DNA of 64,000 nt, taken from assembly GCA_947496355.1 (NCBI GenBank), contig CANMCO010000004.1, positions 1 to 64,000 of the forward strand, in the 5' to 3' direction. The stretch comes from an uncultured Aquimarina sp. GTDB taxonomy: Bacteria > Bacteroidota > Bacteroidia > Flavobacteriales > Flavobacteriaceae. Position 1 is the first letter of the stretch. Each line of letters opens with the position of its first letter. Both the position numbers and the translations under genes were made by a program. This document shows positions 18,599 through 28,205 of the stretch, piece after piece. The notes under the pieces are model-generated. The model ran no database searches, was not told the DNA's origin, and saw only the letters and a list, made by a program, of their open reading frames with translations.

Positions 18599-18976
18599 AT
18601 GGTAAAAGCTAAATATCAAGGCGTACTAGATTTAGGACAAAAACTTAATATTCAAGATGGTGATGTTTCTGAAGACAACGGAAAACTTAAAATAAAGGGT
18701 ACTGCTAATACTCAATATGAGAAAAATCAACTTTGGGATAAAATAAAAGAAATAGGTGGAGACTCTCCATCTGATATAGTTGCCGATATTAAAGTTGCTG
18801 ATTCTTCTGTATACCATAGACATACCGTAAAAAGTGGGGAATCATTAAGTAAAATAGCTAAGCATTACTATGGAGACCCTATGAAATATAAAGCTATCTT
18901 TGAAGCGAATACAAATATTCTTAAAAATCCAGATGTTATTCATCCTGATCAAGAATTAATTATTCCCAATCTATAA
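18599..18976 (+). CDS. BON-LysM small protein (Kbp/YgaU-like)
   Basis: This 125-residue protein combines an N-terminal BON-like segment (about 10-70) with a C-terminal LysM domain (about 76-124: HTVKSGESLSKIAKHYYGDP ... NPDVIHPDQELIIP). E. coli Kbp (YgaU) has the same order and binds potassium. No signal peptide is present, fitting a cytoplasmic role. Potassium binding is only inferred from architecture. It is monocistronic: it has its own -7 box and a terminator downstream. Confidence 0.88.
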   Translation: MVKAKYQGVLDLGQKLNIQDGDVSEDNGKLKIKGTANTQYEKNQLWDKIKEIGGDSPSDIVADIKVADSSVYHRHTVKSGESLSKIAKHYYGDPMKYKAIFEANTNILKNPDVIHPDQELIIPNL

Positions 18977-18998
18977 AACATAATCACTTTATATATCA

Positions 18999-19027
18999 AA
19001 GGTCACTTATTTTAAGTGGCCTTTTTT
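18999..19027 (+). terminator. Rho-independent terminator after the BON-LysM gene
   Basis: AAGGTCACTT and AAGTGGCCTT pair over 10 bp (one G-U pair) around a short ATTTT loop, followed by a T run. Confidence 0.88.
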
Positions 19028-19164
19028 ACTTCCACAAATTATGTGTGTTATAGTGGTCATATCAATATTATCATTTTCTTATTTAAGAATCTCTAAATTT
19101 TGTATTTCGTCGAAAAAATGGGAATAAAAATTCAAAAAACCGTAATTTTATTATGGTTTTAACA

Positions 19165-19172
19165 TATTTTTG
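19165..19172 (+). promoter_or_regulatory. Candidate -7 element (TATTTTTG) for the small secreted protein gene
   Basis: TATTTTTG matches TAnnTTTG and lies 29 bp before the ATG at 19201. No clear -33 TTG is seen. Confidence 0.35.
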
Positions 19173-19200
19173 TTAGCACATTACGCAAACTCAACAAAAA

Positions 19201-19569
19201 ATGAAGAAATGTTTATTTCTATTATTCTTACTGTTTTCTACAATCCAATATGGACAATCAGTATCTAAAATCCATATTATCTATGAGTATAAAGATCAGA
19301 TCATAATGGATAACGGAAAGCAATTTCAGATCTTAAGAGAAACTCTTTTTTATGAGGTATCTGATACAACAATAGATAAATTCATACAAATTGGGGATCA
19401 CGTGCTAAGTCTTAATCGTATTCTTACTATTAAAAGTGACAATGATGAATATTTAGAACTTATAGAATGGAGTACTGATGATATGAAATTTTATGAATAT
19501 CGAGAGATTGGAAATTTAAATCCAGAGAAAACTAATATTTCAAATTCTCAATTACCAATGAAGTACTAG
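19201..19569 (+). CDS. Small secreted hypothetical protein
   Basis: I do not recognise this 122-residue protein. It starts with a clear signal peptide (MKKCLFLLFLLFSTIQYGQS), so the mature part of about 100 residues is probably periplasmic or surface-located. The mature chain is rich in Asp, Glu, Ile and Tyr and has no cysteine or T9SS tail. It ends convergently with cmk, with the two stop regions overlapping by 4 bp. It has its own candidate promoter and no operon partner. Confidence 0.7.
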   Translation: MKKCLFLLFLLFSTIQYGQSVSKIHIIYEYKDQIIMDNGKQFQILRETLFYEVSDTTIDKFIQIGDHVLSLNRILTIKSDNDEYLELIEWSTDDMKFYEYREIGNLNPEKTNISNSQLPMKY

Positions 19570-20264
19570 GAGTTCTTGATTGTGGTTTCAGCAAGTAAAA
19601 AAATTTGATCAAACTGTTGCTCTAACGTAAGATTAGAATTGTCAATTTTTATTGCGTCTCCAGCTTTTCTAAGTGGAGAGTCTTTACGAGTACTATCAAT
19701 ATGATCTCTATTAACAACATTCATTAAGACATCCTCGTAGGACACGTTTTCACCTTTTTCTGTAAGCTCCAGAAATCTGCGTTCTGCTCTATCTTTGGCA
19801 GTAGCTGTCATAAATAGTTTAAGTTCGGCATTAGGAAAAACAACCGTTCCGATATCACGACCATCCATAACTATTCCCTTATCCTGACCCATTCGTTGCT
19901 GTTGTTCTACTAATTTTTTACGAACAGATGATACTGCAGCAATTTTACTTACATGCTTAGAAACCCTTAATGTTCTAATTTCGTTTTCTACATTTTCGCC
20001 ATTCAACAAAACTTCAGCCAATCCCGTTTTAGCGTTGATTTCAAATTTAATGTTAATCGAGGAAAGGTTTTTTTCTAGTTCTTCTTGATTAAATTCGGAT
20101 TCGTTAATAAACCCCTGTCGCATTGCATATAAAGCAACTGCGCGATACATTGCTCCTGTATCCACATAAATATATTTAAGTGCCTTGGCCAACTGTTTTG
20201 CAACCGTACTTTTACCAGTAGAAGAATGTCCATCGATCGCTATAATTATCTTTTTATCTTTCAA
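19566..20264 (-). CDS. cmk: Cytidylate kinase
   Basis: This 232-residue kinase has the P-loop IDGHSSTGKSTVAKQLAK (8-25), the VDTGAMYRAVALYA substrate motif and the VMDGRDIGTVVFP motif, all diagnostic of (d)CMP kinase. It phosphorylates CMP and dCMP with ATP. Length and motifs are normal. It stands alone, divergent from the MreB paralogue and overlapping the end of the convergent secreted-protein gene by 4 bp. A candidate -7 box lies upstream at 20291-20298. Confidence 0.95.
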   Translation of the reverse strand: MKDKKIIIAIDGHSSTGKSTVAKQLAKALKYIYVDTGAMYRAVALYAMRQGFINESEFNQEELEKNLSSINIKFEINAKTGLAEVLLNGENVENEIRTLRVSKHVSKIAAVSSVRKKLVEQQQRMGQDKGIVMDGRDIGTVVFPNAELKLFMTATAKDRAERRFLELTEKGENVSYEDVLMNVVNRDHIDSTRKDSPLRKAGDAIKIDNSNLTLEQQFDQIFLLAETTIKNS

Positions 20265-20602
20265 AATATTAAATTAATTGTGCTAATGCCCAAATTTATG
20301 TCCCAAAAATAATCGAAAGTATTGATAATGTATACCATGCTGAAAAAAAATCTGATAAATAAAAAATACTATTCATCATTCTGCGGTTTTCCATTTTTCT
20401 AATCTATCTCAATGAACAAAGGATGTTCCATATTATGAACGGTGTTTGATCTATCAAATATTAAGCACTATACAAGTATAAAACTTTAAAAACACACAAT
20501 AATTACACTTTATCGGAGTTATTTAACCGTTAAACCTGCTGTATGACAATATGTTACTATTTTACACCCAAATCAGTATTACATTAACCAAAGCAAACAA
20601 AC
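20265..20602. promoter_or_regulatory. Divergent cmk/mreB-paralogue intergenic region
   Basis: This 338-bp region separates the divergent cmk and MreB-like genes and must hold both promoters. On the minus strand TAAATTTG (20298-20291) fits a -7 box for cmk. TTTAACCGTTAAAC at 20522-20535 is a near-palindrome that recurs exactly, on the opposite strand, at 34739-34752. No gene or RNA is recognised. Confidence 0.5.
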
Positions 20603-21640
20603 ATGGGCTTCTTTAATTTTTTAAACGAAAAAATTGCAATAGATCTCGGCACTTCAAATACTCTAATTACTTACAAGGGAAAAATAGCTGTTGATAATCC
20701 TTCAATAATAACCATAAACCAAATTACTGGAAAAATCATAGCCGTAGGAAAGGAAGCGGGTATGATGCGCGGAAAAATTAATAAAAACATAAAAACAATT
20801 TATCCATTTAATGATGGTGTCATTTCTAATTTTGATGCCTCAGAAAAAATGCTAAAAACATTTATTAAAGGATTATCTTCTTTTAGCGCATCAGTATTTA
20901 CTTCATCGTACAATATGATAATTTCAATTCCTTGTGGTAGCACAGAAGTTGAGATGAGAGCGGTACAGGAATCTGCTAAACGACTTAATGCCAAAAATGT
21001 ATTTCTTATTCATGAACCGATTGCAGCTGCTATTGGTGGTGGTATTGATGTTCTAGAACCTAAAGGAAACATGATTGTGGATATTGGTGGCGGTACTACC
21101 GAAATTGCAGTAATTTCTTTAGGTAGAATCATTAGTGGTCAATCGGTTAAGATTGCAGGAAATGTTTTTAACACAGATATTGTTCAATATATACGTGAAT
21201 ATCATAATCTACATATTGGAGAATCTATGGCAGAAAAAATAAAGATTCAGATTGGAGCAGCTGTTGATAGTTTAGAATTACCTCCAGAAAACATGTTGGT
21301 AGAAGGAAGAGATTTGCTTACCGGAAAACCGAAGCAAATACAACTATCATATAAAGAGATAGAAAAAAGTCTCGATAAGTCGATTACTCAAATAGAAAAT
21401 GCCATATTAGAAACATTATCAGAAATCCCACCTGAAATTTCTGCAGATATCTACAATACTGGCATCTATCTTACAGGAGGAGGATCAATGTTGAGAGGGT
21501 TAAATGATCGATTATCAAGAACTACAGAATTACCAGTTCATCTAGGAGAACAACCTTTAAAGACAGTTGTTAAAGGAAGTGATATCGTACTGAAAAACTT
21601 AGATCGATATAACGACTGTCTTGTACAGAAAAGACGATAA
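20603..21640 (+). CDS. MreB-family actin-like protein, probable second paralogue
   Basis: This 345-residue actin-fold protein shows phosphate-1 motif AIDLGTSNTLITY, phosphate-2 motif VDIGGGTTEIAVIS and adenosine motif TGGGSMLRGL, all typical of MreB. It polymerises under the inner membrane and guides wall synthesis in rod-shaped cells. It is not followed by mreC, mreD or rodA, and segments such as GKIAVDNPSIITINQITGK are divergent. I therefore think it is an extra paralogue beside the canonical mre operon, which would be elsewhere. It ends at a bidirectional terminator shared with lon. Confidence 0.85.
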   Translation: MGFFNFLNEKIAIDLGTSNTLITYKGKIAVDNPSIITINQITGKIIAVGKEAGMMRGKINKNIKTIYPFNDGVISNFDASEKMLKTFIKGLSSFSASVFTSSYNMIISIPCGSTEVEMRAVQESAKRLNAKNVFLIHEPIAAAIGGGIDVLEPKGNMIVDIGGGTTEIAVISLGRIISGQSVKIAGNVFNTDIVQYIREYHNLHIGESMAEKIKIQIGAAVDSLELPPENMLVEGRDLLTGKPKQIQLSYKEIEKSLDKSITQIENAILETLSEIPPEISADIYNTGIYLTGGGSMLRGLNDRLSRTTELPVHLGEQPLKTVVKGSDIVLKNLDRYNDCLVQKRR

Positions 21641-21664
21641 AGTAAGGAGTTCGGGAAATAGAAT

Positions 21665-21698
21665 AAAAAAAGGCAGAACAATTGTTCTGCCTTTTTTT
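21665..21698. terminator. Bidirectional terminator between the MreB-like gene and lon
   Basis: AGGCAGAACAATTGTTCTGCCT (21671-21692) is a perfect palindrome flanked by A and T runs. It can terminate the plus-strand MreB-like transcript and the minus-strand lon transcript. Confidence 0.92.
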
Positions 21699-21701
21699 AG
21701 T

Positions 21702-24152
21702 TTATAGTTTTTTAGCGTTTTTGACCTTGGTATTTGTTAGTGCCAATTTCAGAACATCACCCATATCTTTCACATAATTAAACTTAAGGCCTTTCAAATA
21801 CTCAGCTTTAATTTCATCAATATCACGTTTGTTATCTTCACAAAGTAATATTTCCTTAATATGTGCCCTCTTGGCGGCTAGTATTTTTTCCTTAATTCCT
21901 CCTACCGGCAGCACTTTTCCTCTAAGTGTAATCTCACCAGTCATCGCAAGGCTTTTCTTTACTTTACGCTGGCTAAATAGGGATACCAAAGAAGTAAGCA
22001 TAGTTACTCCAGCACTGGGGCCATCTTTTGGGGTAGCCCCTTCTGGAACATGTATATGCACATTATATTTATCAAAAATATCAGGATTAATTCCTAACTC
22101 ATCTGCATTAGCTTTAATATATTCCATAGCAATAGTAGCAGATTCCTTCATCACTTTTCCTAGATTACCAGTAATCGTTAGATTACCTTTACCTTTAGAT
22201 AAGATAGATTCTATAAACAGTATATCTCCTCCTACACTTGTCCAGGCTAAACCTGTGACAACACCTGCCACTTCATTATTTTCATATTTGTCGCGCTCTA
22301 ATTTTGGGCCTCCTAGTACTTCTATAATATCATCATTACTGATTTTTACATTATACTCTTCCTCCATCGCAATGTTCTTGGCAGCATAACGAACCATTTT
22401 CGCTATTTGTTTTTCCAAACCGCGTACTCCGGATTCTCTGGTATAGCCTTCAACAATTTTTTCTAGCTGTGCTTTTCCTATTTTAATATGGGATTTATCC
22501 AAGCCGTGTTCTTCTAGTTGCTTGGGTAATAAATGCTGCTTAGCTATCTCTACTTTTTCTTCTATAGTATATCCTGTAACGTTTATTATCTCCATACGAT
22601 CCCGAAGTGCCGGTTGTATAGTTCCCAAACTATTGGATGTAGCTATAAACATTACTTTAGAAAGATCAAATCCCATCTCAAGGAAATTATCATGGAATTC
22701 TGAATTTTGTTCGGGATCTAGAACTTCTAACAAAGCTGAAGAAGGATCTCCTTGATTCCCCATGGACAATTTATCTATTTCATCTAATACAAATACAGGA
22801 TTACTAGTACCCGCTTTCTTAAGACTTTGTATTATCCTACCGGGCATGGCACCGATATAGGTTTTTCTATGTCCTCGTATTTCGGCTTCATCTCTTAAAC
22901 CTCCTAGTGAGATCCTAACATACTCTCTACCTAGTGCTTCTGCAATAGATTTACCCAATGATGTTTTACCTACTCCCGGAGGTCCATAAAGACATAATAT
23001 TGGAGACTTCATATCATTACGAAGTTTCAATACAGCCAAATACTCTATTATACGCCTTTTTACTTCATCTAACCCATAATGATCTCTATCAAGAATTTTC
23101 ATTGCTCGTTTAAGATCAAATTTATCGGTACTAAACTCATTCCATGGTAAATCCAAAAATAAATCCAAATAGTTACGCTGAATAGAATACTCTGCAACCT
23201 GCGGATTCATTCGTTGCATTTTTGAAAGTTCTTTATCAAAATGCTTCTTTACCTTTTCGTCCCACTTCTTATCCTTGCTTCGCAAGCGCATTTCTTCTAA
23301 TTCATCTTCGTGAGAGACACCGCCAAGTTCTTCCTGAATAGTCTTCATCTGCTGATGCAAGAAATACTCTCGCTGTTGCTGACTCATATCATGTTGAACC
23401 TTGTTCTGAATATCATTCTTAAGTTCTAATTTCTGAAATTCTACATTCATGAACTTCAAAGTTGCCAATGCCCTTTCTTTAAGATCATTAACTTCTAAAA
23501 GTTTTTGTTTCTCTTCTACAGGAAGATTTAAATTTGAAGAAACAAAATTGATTAAGAAAGAGTTGCTTTCAATATTCTTAATGGCAAATGACGCCTCTGA
23601 AGGGATATTTGGGCTTTCTTTTATAATTTCTAATGCAAGGTCTTTGATAGAATCAATTATTGCACTAAACTCTTTATTTTCTTTTGCTGGCCTAGCCTCT
23701 GGAACTTCTCTTACTTTTGCTTTAATATAAGGGACTTCTGCTACTACATCCTCAATTTCAAACCGTTTCTTTCCTTGTAAGATAACCGTTGTATTACCAT
23801 CGGGCATTTTTAAAACCCTAAGTATGCGTGCAACCACACCTACTCTATTAATATCCTTCAAAACTGGATTCTCGATACCTTCTTCTTTTTGAGAAACTAC
23901 ACCAATGGTTTTATTACCATTATTGGCTTCATTAAGGAGTTTAATCGATTTATCTCTTCCTGCTGTAATAGGTATAACCACTCCGGGAAACAAAACTGTG
24001 TTTCGTAAGGGTAATATGGGTAGCGTATCCGGCAGTTCTTCTCTATCGATTTCCTCCTCATCTTCCGGAGTTAATAATGGAATTAATTCTGCATCTTCAT
24101 CTATTCCTTGAAATGACAAACTGTCAAGTGTCGTAAATTTGGTCTTCGCCAT
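21702..24152 (-). CDS. lon: ATP-dependent Lon protease
   Basis: This 816-residue Lon has the N-terminal substrate domain (about 40-240, starting [19 protein letters not shown]), the AAA+ module with Walker [20 protein letters not shown] and Walker [11 protein letters not shown], and the C-terminal protease with catalytic S713 in [10 protein letters not shown] and K756 in GGIKEKI. It degrades misfolded and short-lived regulatory proteins in the cytoplasm. Length and motifs are canonical. It is monocistronic and divergent from the ECF-sigma operon. Confidence 0.97.
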   Translation of the reverse strand: MAKTKFTTLDSLSFQGIDEDAELIPLLTPEDEEEIDREELPDTLPILPLRNTVLFPGVVIPITAGRDKSIKLLNEANNGNKTIGVVSQKEEGIENPVLKDINRVGVVARILRVLKMPDGNTTVILQGKKRFEIEDVVAEVPYIKAKVREVPEARPAKENKEFSAIIDSIKDLALEIIKESPNIPSEASFAIKNIESNSFLINFVSSNLNLPVEEKQKLLEVNDLKERALATLKFMNVEFQKLELKNDIQNKVQHDMSQQQREYFLHQQMKTIQEELGGVSHEDELEEMRLRSKDKKWDEKVKKHFDKELSKMQRMNPQVAEYSIQRNYLDLFLDLPWNEFSTDKFDLKRAMKILDRDHYGLDEVKRRIIEYLAVLKLRNDMKSPILCLYGPPGVGKTSLGKSIAEALGREYVRISLGGLRDEAEIRGHRKTYIGAMPGRIIQSLKKAGTSNPVFVLDEIDKLSMGNQGDPSSALLEVLDPEQNSEFHDNFLEMGFDLSKVMFIATSNSLGTIQPALRDRMEIINVTGYTIEEKVEIAKQHLLPKQLEEHGLDKSHIKIGKAQLEKIVEGYTRESGVRGLEKQIAKMVRYAAKNIAMEEEYNVKISNDDIIEVLGGPKLERDKYENNEVAGVVTGLAWTSVGGDILFIESILSKGKGNLTITGNLGKVMKESATIAMEYIKANADELGINPDIFDKYNVHIHVPEGATPKDGPSAGVTMLTSLVSLFSQRKVKKSLAMTGEITLRGKVLPVGGIKEKILAAKRAHIKEILLCEDNKRDIDEIKAEYLKGLKFNYVKDMGDVLKLALTNTKVKNAKKL

Positions 24153-24374
24153 AATTATATATCAAAGTCATTTTGTCACTACAGCAAAACAACATTTTTT
24201 TTTAAAATTAATGTAAACTCACTAAAAAACATCACAAAACCCAATATAACAAGGTATTTACAATGTATTCATTATCTATATTTCAATTGTTATGCCATAA
24301 CCTTTTAAAAAAAAACTTAAAAACTGTAACAAAACATTTCAATGTATATCTTTATGTAAAGTAAATTATTTTTT

Positions 24375-24923
24375 TTGTCACTAACCAAACTAAATACAGA
24401 GCAGTTAATAGCCAAGTGTCGCGAGCAAGATCAAAATGCGCAGCTCGAGATTTATAACCGTTATTATAAAGCAATGTATAATACCGCCTTGAGAATAATA
24501 AAAGATACGGCTGAAGCAGAAGACACTATGCAAGAAGCCTTTTTAACAGCTTTTACAAAACTCTCAATGTTAAGTGACGACAGAATGTTTGGTGCTTGGT
24601 TAAAAAAAATTGTGATTAACTCTAGTTTGACGGCATCCCGTAAAAATAATATTCATCGTGAAGTTACTCTGGAGAGTGTTGAATATGCACTTACAGATGA
24701 CAATGGAGTCTCAGAAGAAGATTTAACTACGGTAAAAGCAAACACGGTATTAAGTACACTAAATCAACTAAAGGACAGTTATAGCACTGCATTGTCATTA
24801 CATCTTATAGAAGGATATGACTATGATGAAATCTGTCAAATTATGAATATATCATATTCAAATTGTCGTACGCTTGTTTCACGCGCAAAAGAAAGCTTAC
24901 GAAAAAAATTACAGTTTGCATGA
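24375..24923 (+). CDS. ECF-type RNA polymerase sigma factor
   Basis: This 182-residue protein has sigma region 2 (YNRYYKAMYNTALRIIKDTAEAEDTMQEAFL) and region 4 (LHLIEGYDYDEICQIMN, SYSNCRTLVSRAKESLRK). The only plausible start is a TTG at 24375, because the first in-frame ATG lies inside region 2. A weak start may limit its level. The stop overlaps the ATG of the next gene (ATGA), so the putative anti-sigma partner is translationally coupled. Four co-directional genes (24375-27309) form its operon, and the two envelope proteins at the end are likely regulon members. Confidence 0.9.
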   Translation: MSLTKLNTEQLIAKCREQDQNAQLEIYNRYYKAMYNTALRIIKDTAEAEDTMQEAFLTAFTKLSMLSDDRMFGAWLKKIVINSSLTASRKNNIHREVTLESVEYALTDDNGVSEEDLTTVKANTVLSTLNQLKDSYSTALSLHLIEGYDYDEICQIMNISYSNCRTLVSRAKESLRKKLQFA

Positions 24924-25480
24924 AAGAAGATAAAATTGAAAAGTTATTTGTAAACATGAAGGATCAACTAGATGCATACGAACCTTCTATGGATCATAAG
25001 GTTCGGTTTTTAGAAAAGCTGCAGCAACAAAATAAAGTTGTACAGTTGCAGCCTATAAAACGAAATTGGTATCGACCGTTGGCTATTGCTGCTTCAATTG
25101 CAATACTAATTGGAATAGCTTCAATTTCTTTTATTATTAATCCTACAGAAAAGGCTGATCTTGCTAGCGTATCGCCTCAAATGCAGGAAACTCAAGGTTT
25201 TTTCACTACCGCTATTCAGGTACAATTAGAAGAAATAGATAAGATATCTTCTAAAGAAACCAAGGCATTGGTAGCAGATGCCATGAAGCAATTGGAAAAA
25301 CTAGAATCTGATTATGAAATACTTAAGAAAGATCTTGTTCTAAGTGGTAATGATAAACGCGTAATCAGTGCCATGATCAAAAACTTTCAACAGCGTGCAA
25401 ATTTATTAGAAGAAGTACTCCAAAAGATTAACAACATTAACGAATTTAAATTATCAGAAAATGAAAACTCTATACTATAG
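24920..25480 (+). CDS. Single-pass membrane protein, putative anti-sigma factor
   Basis: This 186-residue protein has a cytoplasmic N-terminus of about 45 residues (MKEDKIEKLFVNMKDQLDAY). One membrane helix (about 53-72, LAIAASIAILIGIASISFII) follows, and then a charged, probably coiled-coil periplasmic part (about 95-186). This topology and its ATGA overlap with the sigma gene fit an anti-sigma factor. No zinc-binding HxxxCxxC motif is seen, so the inhibition mode is unknown and the role is inferred from context. It overlaps the next gene by 20 bp. Confidence 0.75.
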   Translation: MKEDKIEKLFVNMKDQLDAYEPSMDHKVRFLEKLQQQNKVVQLQPIKRNWYRPLAIAASIAILIGIASISFIINPTEKADLASVSPQMQETQGFFTTAIQVQLEEIDKISSKETKALVADAMKQLEKLESDYEILKKDLVLSGNDKRVISAMIKNFQQRANLLEEVLQKINNINEFKLSENENSIL

Positions 25481-26555
25481 CCTAATACTATTATTCCTTG
25501 TGCCAACACTCACCTTGGCCAGTAATAATGGAGGCCTAAAAGGAAAACACAACAAGGAAAAAACATTAAAAAAGGATTTTCCTGTAGATAAGGATGCATT
25601 ATTAAAGATCAGTAATGATTATGGAAATCTTGAAATTACTTCTTGGAATGAAAACAGAATTGTAATGGAGATTAACATAAAAGTGAGTGGTAATGATGAA
25701 GAAAAAGTAATTAAAAAATTAAAGTCTATTGATGTTGAATTTGAATCCTCTGCCAGTATGGTAAGTGCTAGAACAACATTTGATAAGGATAGTGGCTCAT
25801 GGTGGGATAAATGGACAAGTGGTTGGAATAATAATATGAGTATGAAAATTAACTATACTGTCAAGGTTCCTGTTACTAATCGTATAGATCTTAATAATGA
25901 TTACGGAAACATTACTTTGGATAAAATCGAAGGAACTGCCAAAATCAACTGTGATTACGGACAAATAATACTTGGTGAGTTACTTGGTGAAGACAATTAT
26001 ATTAATATAGACTATACCAATAACAGTTCTATAAAATATATGAAAACAGGGAAGATAAACGCAGATTATTCTGATTTTGAAGTTGAGAATAGTGAAGAAA
26101 TTGACCTTAATGCAGATTACACACAATCTAAATTTAAATCTGTAAAAAACTTAAACTATAATTGTGATTATGGTGGACTGCGAGTAGAAAGCACTCAAAA
26201 AATGATAGGAGATTCTGATTATGTAAACACCAAAATAGGTAGCGTATCTAAGGAACTTTCTATTTCTTCGGATTATGGATCTATTGAAGTGCGTTCATTA
26301 CAACCTACTATAAAAAGCGTGTTGATTAAAACAGATTATACAGGTATTGATATTGGTTATGTAGATGGATGCAATTTTGATTTCACAATGAGAACTTCAT
26401 ACGGAGGCATTAAAGTAGATGAAAACACTACAGTTCAAAAAAAATACGTAAAAGACTCCAAAAAGGATTATCAAGGTTACATTGGGCAACCCAATAGCGG
26501 AAATACTGTTGATATAACTTCAAGTTATGGAGGTATCAAATTAAGAAAAAATTAA
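25461..26555 (+). CDS. Secreted DUF4097-like protein with repeated DYG motifs
   Basis: This 364-residue protein has a signal peptide (about 1-20, ending LTLAS) and a chain built from short beta-strand units. The motif DYG, DYT, DYS or SYG recurs about twelve times at roughly 20-30 residue spacing (NDYGNL, NNDYGNI, NCDYGQI, NADYSDF, NADYTQS, NCDYGGL, SSDYGSI, KTDYTGI, SSYGGI). This suggests a right-handed beta-solenoid like the DUF4097 adhesin-type domain. It is probably a periplasmic or outer-membrane-associated envelope protein. It is in the ECF-sigma operon and is followed after 19 bp by a GIN-domain protein. Confidence 0.8.
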   Translation: MKTLYYSLILLFLVPTLTLASNNGGLKGKHNKEKTLKKDFPVDKDALLKISNDYGNLEITSWNENRIVMEINIKVSGNDEEKVIKKLKSIDVEFESSASMVSARTTFDKDSGSWWDKWTSGWNNNMSMKINYTVKVPVTNRIDLNNDYGNITLDKIEGTAKINCDYGQIILGELLGEDNYINIDYTNNSSIKYMKTGKINADYSDFEVENSEEIDLNADYTQSKFKSVKNLNYNCDYGGLRVESTQKMIGDSDYVNTKIGSVSKELSISSDYGSIEVRSLQPTIKSVLIKTDYTGIDIGYVDGCNFDFTMRTSYGGIKVDENTTVQKKYVKDSKKDYQGYIGQPNSGNTVDITSSYGGIKLRKN

Positions 26556-26574
26556 ACACTAATAATTCAATCAA

Positions 26575-27309
26575 ATGAGAACAGCAACAATAATTTTAAG
26601 CATTACATTGTTAAGTATTACTTCTTTGCAGGCACAATGGTGGGGCAACGGAAAAAAAATACAAGGAAATGGGAATATAGTAACCAAGGATCGAAGTACA
26701 TCAGATTATGATGTCATTAAATTAAAAGGAAGCCTTGATGTATCTTTAGTTTCAGGTACCGAAGGAAAGTTATCAATTGAAGGAGAAAGCAATCTTATTG
26801 AATATATTGTAACAGAAGTGGAAGATGATGCCTTAAAAATCTATGTAAAAAAAGGATACTACCTTAAACAATCTAGAGGTAAAAAGCTCGTAGTAACAGT
26901 TCCTTTTAAGGATCTGAATAGGGTAACCTTATCGGGATCAGGAGATATTTATAGCGATGATATAATAAAAGCTACGGATTTTAAAACTGGTGTATCTGGT
27001 TCTGGTGACGTAAAATTAGTTGTTGATGCTCAAAACACTGAAGGTTATGTAACAGGAAGTGGTGATCTGGAGCTAAGCGGTACTTCTGAAGTGTTTGATT
27101 GCAAGGTTACGGGATCTGGAGATATAGAAGCATACAGCCTAAAAGCCAATAAGGTAGTGGCCTCGGTTACGGGATCTGGAGATTTACAAGTGACTGCAAA
27201 CTCTTCGATTAAGGCCAGAATTACAGGATCTGGAGATATTATGTATAGAGGAAATCCAGAAATTGAGGATAAAAAAGTATCGGGATCAGGAGATATAACC
27301 AAACAATAA
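26575..27309 (+). CDS. Secreted head GIN domain (DUF2807) protein with GSGD repeats
   Basis: This 244-residue protein has a signal peptide (about 1-21, ending SLQA). The DUF2807/head GIN fold is marked by seven copies of GSGD followed by a hydrophobic residue (SGSGDIYSD, SGSGDVKL, TGSGDLEL, TGSGDIEA, TGSGDLQV, TGSGDIMY, SGSGDITK). The repeat predicts a stacked beta-solenoid with turns at Gly-Ser-Gly-Asp. Function of the family is unknown; it is common in Bacteroidota envelopes. It is the last gene of the ECF-sigma operon, before a strong terminator. Confidence 0.85.
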   Translation: MRTATIILSITLLSITSLQAQWWGNGKKIQGNGNIVTKDRSTSDYDVIKLKGSLDVSLVSGTEGKLSIEGESNLIEYIVTEVEDDALKIYVKKGYYLKQSRGKKLVVTVPFKDLNRVTLSGSGDIYSDDIIKATDFKTGVSGSGDVKLVVDAQNTEGYVTGSGDLELSGTSEVFDCKVTGSGDIEAYSLKANKVVASVTGSGDLQVTANSSIKARITGSGDIMYRGNPEIEDKKVSGSGDITKQ

Positions 27310-27332
27310 TAATATTGGTATAGTTATTTTTT

Positions 27333-27372
27333 AAACTGTTTAAGAATACAGCTTCTTAAACAGTTTTTTTTA
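27333..27372 (+). terminator. Rho-independent terminator of the ECF-sigma operon
   Basis: AAACTGTTTAAGAA and TTCTTAAACAGTTT pair perfectly over 14 bp around a 6-nt loop, followed by a T run. Confidence 0.92.
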
Positions 27373-27464
27373 TGTATAATAATCTTTACTTTTACACTAT
27401 ACTTATTGAAATGTAATACACTAGGTATAGTTTTTATTTAAAATCACCCCAAACAAGACTTATA

Positions 27465-28205
27465 TTGCCATTTTTATTAAAAAAAGAGATTCCTCTTACT
27501 GAAATTGTTCCTGACGGTTATGTTGATATTCATTCACATCTTCTTCCGGGGATAGATGATGGCGTAAAAACTGTATACCAATCCGCATATATCTTAGAAC
27601 AATTTGAAAGATTAGGCTTTAAAAAAGCCATTACCACACCGCATGTGCTTCAGGAGGTTTGGCCAAATTCTTCACAAACAATTACTACTGGTTTAGCCGA
27701 TTTAAAAGAAATTCTACCTCCTCTTGGGATCACGCGAATAGAGCTGCAAACAAGTGCCGAATATATGATGGATGATTTATTCTATCAACGCATTAAGGAA
27801 AATGACATTTTACCACTTCACAAAAATTACATTCTGGTAGAAATGTCAACTTTTGCACCACCCATGAATCTTAGTGAAATATTATTTGAAATTAAGGTGG
27901 CTGGGTATATCCCGATTCTGGCACATCCAGAACGTTATTCCTTTTATCATCAAAATGATCTTAAAAAATATGAGGAATTAAAAAACGCTGGTTTTTTATT
28001 TCAACTTAACTTATTATCTCTATCAGAATTTTATGGTGAAAAAGTTAAGAATGTAGCCAAAAAACTTATTGATCAAAATTACATTGATTTTACCGGAACA
28101 GATATCCACAACTATTATCAATTGGGAATTTTAGAGAGAGGTTTTTCTCCTAAAATTGCAGAAAAGGTTACCGAATTAATGAAAAAAAATAGTGTTTTTT
28201 CTTAA
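27465..28205 (+). CDS. CpsB/YwqE-type tyrosine-protein phosphatase (PHP family)
   Basis: This 246-residue metal-dependent phosphatase has the PHP signature VDIHSHLLPGIDDG (about 20-33), the ILAHPERYSFY motif and the TGTDIHNY motif, which provide manganese ligands. CpsB/YwqE enzymes dephosphorylate the tyrosine-rich tail of capsule kinases. The natural partner is the Wzc-like protein encoded convergently, whose stop region overlaps this one by 4 bp. The start is a TTG at 27465, since no in-frame ATG precedes the first metal motif. Confidence 0.88.
   Translation: MPFLLKKEIPLTEIVPDGYVDIHSHLLPGIDDGVKTVYQSAYILEQFERLGFKKAITTPHVLQEVWPNSSQTITTGLADLKEILPPLGITRIELQTSAEYMMDDLFYQRIKENDILPLHKNYILVEMSTFAPPMNLSEILFEIKVAGYIPILAHPERYSFYHQNDLKKYEELKNAGFLFQLNLLSLSEFYGEKVKNVAKKLIDQNYIDFTGTDIHNYYQLGILERGFSPKIAEKVTELMKKNSVFS

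Noticed and set aside
21829..22389. 186-residue plus-strand frame inside lon
   Set aside because: Lon is intact on the other strand across this stretch, including the protease active site. The frame has biased Ser/Leu composition typical of an antisense shadow.
27045..27302. Open frame on the minus strand inside the GIN-domain gene
   Set aside because: It mirrors the GSGD repeats of the real gene and has a repetitive composition. The frame is open only because of the repeat.
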